A stretch of DNA of 64,000 nt from Plasmopara viticola (lineage: Eukaryota > Oomycota > Peronosporomycetes > Peronosporales > Peronosporaceae). Position 1 is the first letter of the stretch, and each line of letters starts with the position of its first letter. Both the position numbers and the translations under genes were made by a program. The notes under the pieces were generated by a model that was not told the origin of the DNA, made no database searches, and worked only from the letters and a program-made list of their open reading frames with translations. The stretch is taken from the NCBI GenBank assembly GCA_001695595.3, contig MBPM02000016.1, positions 682,001 to 746,000 of the forward strand, written 5' to 3'. Below are positions 58,899 to 64,000 of this stretch, in pieces.

Positions 58899-61800
58899 CT
58901 AAAAGACTCCCGCTGCCACGAGGATGGCTTGAAGAAGCTGCGACGCGATTTCCTTGACCAAAATCATGCTGTTCTCGTCTTGGGCCAGTGCATAGACAAT
59001 CGGGCGGAGATTGTACTCCACGAGAAATTGAACCGGGGAAGAATGTGAATCAAAGATACTCTTGAGCATCTTGAGCAGGTTCTTGCGCACAATGGCCTTT
59101 GGAATCAGTCGCATCCGCGTCAAGATCTCGAGGACAAACATGCCACTGCGACCAAGAGCTTGATTCAACCGAACTGAGCGATTAATCATCTCCAACAACG
59201 GCTCCAACAGGTTCTCGAAATCCGTGTCAAGAGCATTGTGAAAGCAGATGATGATCTTCATCAGATTCGCTGGGGTAAGCAATACATGTTCCATTTTCAT
59301 CGTATCGTGCACGAGCCAGATGCTAATGGACTTGATGGCATCAATCTGCCAATATTTATCTTTTAGCAATGCCAGAAAGAGCGTCACACTGTCATACGTC
59401 CACAAGTGAGCTCTTGCAGTCGGCGACGCATGCGCCAAATCACACAAGATTGGAAGTGCAAATTGCTTGAGCGGGCTAGAGTTCTTCACTACCTTGATCA
59501 GTGACGGGATGACACCAGCTTGCGCTGCGTGGGTCTGTCGATTCCGGTTGATGCGGCACAGATAAAACATGGACTGGAGCACAATATTCTCCACCTCTTT
59601 CTGCTTTTCATCCGAAATGACCGAATCTCCAGTCTCCTTGTCGTTCAACAGACGAACAAGGGTTGGAATCGCCCCCGCTCGGTCCAATTTCTCCAACGTC
59701 AATGGCTCCATACTTAAATTTCGAATGCATTTGAGAATTTTCAGCATTGCGGCAACAAATTCGTCCGACCGACGTATAAGCGGCAAGACCTGTTTCCGTT
59801 GTCGTGGCTCCTCTTCTCCAGTGCGAAAATATGTCGCATCCGGATGGATCGCTTCCAACAATCCTTCCAAAACAGCCCCATCGCACATGTGTTCTTTTAC
59901 CACAGCATCTCCTTGCGAAAAGAGCACAAAGATATCGCACGTCTTGTGCAATTCCTTGACGGTCCATTGGACCACCGACTCACAAGGAGTCGGCTCTGCT
60001 TTTTCATGTGTCTTGCCGTCCTCGTCATCACGTGCTTCGCGTGCCGACAATGCATGGACGATATCGGAAAAGACGAGCACAAACTTTTTCAACAGCCCTG
60101 CTTTGACAAAGAGGCGGCAAATGTCATTCTTCTGGATCGTTTGAATGCCAAAGACGCTAAAGATTCCATCCAGAGCAATTCGCACAAGATCCACGTCGTG
60201 ATCACAGCGGGCGGAAACGGTGTCCTTGAGTGTCAAGAAATCTACCAAGACAGATAATCCGCCACACGCGATGAACATTTGTAGGGTAAGGGAGCTCGTC
60301 TTGCAGCACTGTCGCACAAATTTGGCCGCTTCCATCCGGACAGCACTTGAAAATTCGCTATCTTCGGGGCAAAAGCCTCGACCATTCTGGCGTACCAAAA
60401 AACACGGATTATGCTGTTTCGTGAGCTTGATAATCACTGGCACCAGACCGACAAGCGCTAAGTTCTCTTGAAACTTTTTGTTGCCTTCAACAATCTATAC
60501 ACTTGAATGAGTACTCTCTTCTACAGGATAGACAGCAAGTGACATGATTCAATACTCACAATGTTGACAACTCGGAGGACGGCATGCAACACGTCCATCT
60601 TTTTCATTTCTAAAGCCTCCATGATGTTCGGTACCACGCCGCCAAGTGACATCAAGTCGCGCCTCAGCGTCGCGTTCTGGTCAAACACTTCCTCCTGCTC
60701 AAAAGCGCGAATTAAAGACAACCTTCTGACTTAAAGACTACAGCACAACGCACCAAATCGTTGCAAGCATCGAGAATGACTTGGTCTTCCATGCTTGGAT
60801 CCAATAACGACAGCAATTCCACCACTCGTGCGGTGGCCTCTTGATTCGTGTCACGAGCAGTCAGATACTCAAAATCAAGCTCGTCGTCGAAAACGTTGTC
60901 GTGCGTACTTCCACCAGAGAACGACTCTCCATTGAAACCACGAGTGTCCCCGGTGCGTATCCTCAAAGTCGTGCCTGTGCTCTCAGCGAGCTCAAACCCG
61001 TCATCGAGATCATCGTCCTCTTTAAAAGCATCAAGCGACACCTTGGCTGGAGTCGCAATCGCATCAGTTGGCTTCGTATCCAACGCGTTCTGTTGCTTCG
61101 CAGCCGCTTGTAGCAGTACCTTTTCGTCCATATCGTCAAAATCAAGGTCCTCTTCCGGGTCTTCAACATACTGCTGGAGATGCGCGAGGCGATGTTGAGC
61201 AAACATCAACGGCGACCGATCCCACGAATTCTTTCTAGGGCTAGTGACACGACGGTCGGAAGTCTCTTCTAAACGCTCCTTGAACGCTGTACTCTTCGTC
61301 TCTTCCTCGTCCCATACGTTGTCGTCAAACAAAGCATTTGCGTCTTCCTTGGAGAGCTGATACTTTAGTTTTTGCACACTGTTTTCTGCAGAGTGTCGGT
61401 CTTCGTTGTGTTTCACATCTTGTTTCAACCCAAACGGCGTGGGTTTAGCCTCCACTCGAAACTCCCGATCCCAATCTTCTACATCCTCATCGGATTGCTC
61501 AATTGTCGCACTTCGAGACCGCGAGGCTCTGTCGGTTGCTGGCGTTTCGATCGAGTTCTTTTCGTAGAGTTTAATCGTGTTCAAGACAGCGTCGCGGTCA
61601 TTCAAAGACGTGACACTTTCAGCCACGAATTGGGAGCTTTGTTCGACTTTATTCTTTGGAATCTGCGCAATCCACGGATGCGCGAGCAATTCGTCGGCCG
61701 ACGCTCGCAGCCGCGGCTCTTTCATGAAACATTTCATGATAAAATCGTGAAGAGCCTACAAAGATTCAAGCAAACACGTAGCAGAGCAAATGAGCGACCC

Positions 61801-62916
61801 CTACGAGACCCGTCACAACACGAGTTAAATACCGGTGACATGCGCGGCAAGAGCGGTGGGTGGTCTTCTTGGACGATACGAAAGAGCGCGGCCATGGGTG
61901 CCAAGTCAAAGTACGGCGGCTTGGTCGTCAAGAGCTCAATGATCGTGCATCCTACGCTCCAGATATCCGACGCCGACGACCAGCCCGCCATTTCAATCAC
62001 TTCCGGGGCCACTGCATGCATCACACGTGATCAGCAACACACAGACCTAGCCACACAGAGCTTGGTGTACGACAAGAACCGACTCCAATAGGGGGACCCG
62101 ACGACCGAATTCGCCTTTTGCGTCTCACTCAGCTTGATCGCTACGCCAAAGTCTGCGAGCTTGACGAGGCCGTCCTTTGTAGTCAAAATGTTGGCTCCTT
62201 TCACGTCTCGATGCAGCACACCTTGCTCGTGAAGGTACGCCAAGCCTCTCAGTACTTGCGTAATGTACATGGCCACGAGCGTCTCGGAGAGCGAGCCGAA
62301 TTTCTTCATGAATTGCGCCAACGAGCCATTTTCCATGTACTCGAGTACAATGTACAAGTACCCCTGGGTCTTGATTGTATCGTGATACTTGACAATGTTC
62401 TCGTGCTTGAGTTTACGGAGCAAACTAATCTCTGTCTAGAAAACACCGTACCCTTTCGTGACTTCTTCTTCCACCCCCAATGTGAGAGTAATTTCTTAAA
62501 TAAAATACACACCTCAATAGACAGCAATTCGTCCTTGTCAATGTCCCGCAGCGAGACTTGCTTGATGGCTACAGACCGCCCATTCCGCAGATCCAAGGCC
62601 CCGTACACGATACCAAAGCCTCCGCGTCCAATCTCGGCTCCCAGTTGCTGTCAAGACCGTCACAATTATGTAAACTAAGCATCCATAGCATATAATACAC
62701 GCTCGAGTCTCAACGCACGTAATGGGGTCCCACAAGCCGCACTGGTTCCTGCTCTGCTTTCTTGCCGCTTCGACTAAGCGCAAGGCCACCGCGTGAGCTA
62801 CTTGGACGAGCGGTTACTTGGCTACTGCGTGTGGATGGATTCTCACTGGGTCCACCTCCGCTGGCTGCGGAACTGCCGCTTGGGTGCACGTAGAGATCAC
62901 TGCCGGTCATGGGCAT
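58899..62916 (-). CDS. MAP3K-epsilon/Cdc7 (SepH)-type protein kinase with armadillo-like C-terminal half
   Basis: Seven exons, complement(join(58899..60494,60560..60694,60754..61755,61833..62011,62084..62435,62513..62647,62719..62916)), 1,198 aa, all phases consistent. A Ser-rich N-terminus leads into a STE-type kinase: [73 protein letters not shown] and [15 protein letters not shown]. Then comes an acidic disordered linker ([24 protein letters not shown]), and from about residue 590 a helical solenoid ([54 protein letters not shown]). This architecture is that of plant MAP3K-epsilon and fungal Cdc7/SepH, which link the septation or mitotic-exit network to cytokinesis. An apparent frame break near 60.73 kb disappears when a 59-base intron (GTGCGT...GAGCAG) is removed. 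The linker between kinase and solenoid is poorly conserved in kind. Confidence 0.92.
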
Positions 62917-64000
62917 CGCATTGTCAAATCGTATAGAAAGAAATAGTGCTGATCTCCTGTTGAGGAATATGGGTCAAAGAAAGAAATAATTCCTTAACGG
63001 AAAATTGACACTTTAGAAATGGATAGATTAAGAAAATGTTGGCAGGGTTCGTGCATGAAAACGGCAGTTTATTAAAAGAAGGTGAAGGTAATGAGTGTGA
63101 GATTTAGACGTTGATTTAGAGAGCAGTGGCAGGACCGACAGATGCGCGCCAATGCATCATGACAGGCAAGCGGGTTGGTCATTGCGTTGCCGACTGCCCT
63201 TAAAACCAGGGCAAGTGTCGGGAGCACAGTCGAGATAAAAAGAAAATATGACAGTGGTTAGGGAGGCCTAGACCGATGATTGCGTGGGCAGTCACTTGGT
63301 GTACGTGATCCATCTTTTTCTTGAAGTACCAAGAGACGACGGTCAAATAAATCCTTCCCGACGTATGAAGGGGGCTCCTCAGCAAAACGTACGAAGAAAA
63401 CAACAGGGAGTCAATGTCCTCTATATAAAATTGTCACGACTACAGGATCCTTTCAAGAATCTCTTCATTTCCCGTGATGGAGACTGAAACTCTACTGTGA
63501 AGAAGGGTAACGGACGAGCGGTGAGTACCTTTCGCCTGAAAAACCATTTACTTAAGTGATAGTATCAACTTTGACATTTATATCGAAAGAATGGAACGAA
63601 TGATCGAGCTGTAGTCATGAAGGTAACAGGTAGACGAGGAGTGAACTTTCATCTTTCTTATGGCATTGGTTAGCGTAAGTGTGCTTAAAGTGCTAGCAGG
63701 ATGCTAGGTAGGCTTTGTGGTGAATATGCATTTGTAAATTCTTAATTTATAGACGATTATTAGGGAGTTTTTACCGTTATTGTTGATGAATGTGCCCATT
63801 CCTCCTGAAAAGAAAGATCTTCCATGAATTATAAAAAGAAAGATTAGGTTTATCTACTTAGTGGTGTAAATGTACGGTGATTAACCTAAACGAGTACAGA
63901 CTGACAAGTGTGATCTAACCATTCTATGGTTTGAAGAAATGCGCATTCGCATGGTGATAAAAGCCCTGTGTCTATAGATTTTCTGGTGCCTTGTAAGGTT
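62917..64000. other. Upstream region of the MAP3K-epsilon gene, no gene seen
   Basis: About 1.1 kb with only short open frames. It should hold the promoter of the kinase gene; no specific motif could be assigned. Confidence 0.5.

Noticed and set aside
59569..60257. Long plus-strand open frames
   Set aside because: Shadow frames of the armadillo-like exon on the minus strand.
60695..60753. Apparent frameshift between kinase and armadillo halves of the MAP3K-epsilon gene
   Set aside because: A 59-base intron with donor GTGCGT and acceptor GAGCAG explains it with correct phase, and its size matches the other introns.

Overview
The window looks like nuclear DNA of an oomycete, most likely a Peronosporales species (Phytophthora or downy mildew relatives). 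Genes carry short GT-AG introns of about 54-80 bases, there are no operons or Shine-Dalgarno sites, and compact gene clusters alternate with long AT-rich, gene-poor tracts. Several products are typical of oomycetes: a 17-desaturase/omega-3 desaturase that closely resembles those I know from Phytophthora and Saprolegnia, a seven-helix receptor fused to a TKL kinase, and a Mutator-like transposon. The species call is inference; no ribosomal or mitochondrial marker is present.

Layout. 1-5.0 kb: an Enhancer-of-zeste type Polycomb methyltransferase (SET end beyond the left edge), head to head with a PTC7-like PP2C phosphatase, then a truncated RING/IBR protein. 6.1-9.9 kb: a Mutator-like element with ~69-bp terminal inverted repeats and a frameshifted transposase, followed by a smaller non-coding element ending in the same GGGAGCCG motif. 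10.6-13.3 kb: the omega-3 desaturase and a secreted, membrane-anchored Asn/Ser-rich glycoprotein. 13.3-20.8 kb: no convincing gene, only decayed sequence and a 51-bp tandem duplication.

20.8-41.8 kb is a gene-dense block: WEE1 kinase with an N-terminal PIP-box-like motif; a mosaic EF-hand/RCC1/discoidin protein; a 2,400-codon protein of unknown function interrupted by one in-frame TAA; two more RING/IBR paralogues; a Tim17-family-like membrane protein; and a peroxisomal carnitine acyltransferase ending in AKL. 41.8-44.7 kb is gene-poor. 44.7-51.4 kb holds a lysosomal alpha-N-acetylglucosaminidase (GH89), a SAM methyltransferase, a small uncertain gene and the receptor-kinase fusion. 51.4-58.9 kb is again gene-poor. 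58.9-62.9 kb holds a MAP3K-epsilon/Cdc7-type kinase with an armadillo-like C-terminal half.

The genes do not form a pathway. There is a loose theme of cell-cycle and signalling control (WEE1, MAP3K-epsilon, PP2C, receptor kinase, E(z)) and of lipid or acyl metabolism (desaturase, carnitine acyltransferase). Exon coordinates given as joins were read from splice signals and checked for reading-frame continuity by hand; no transcripts were available.
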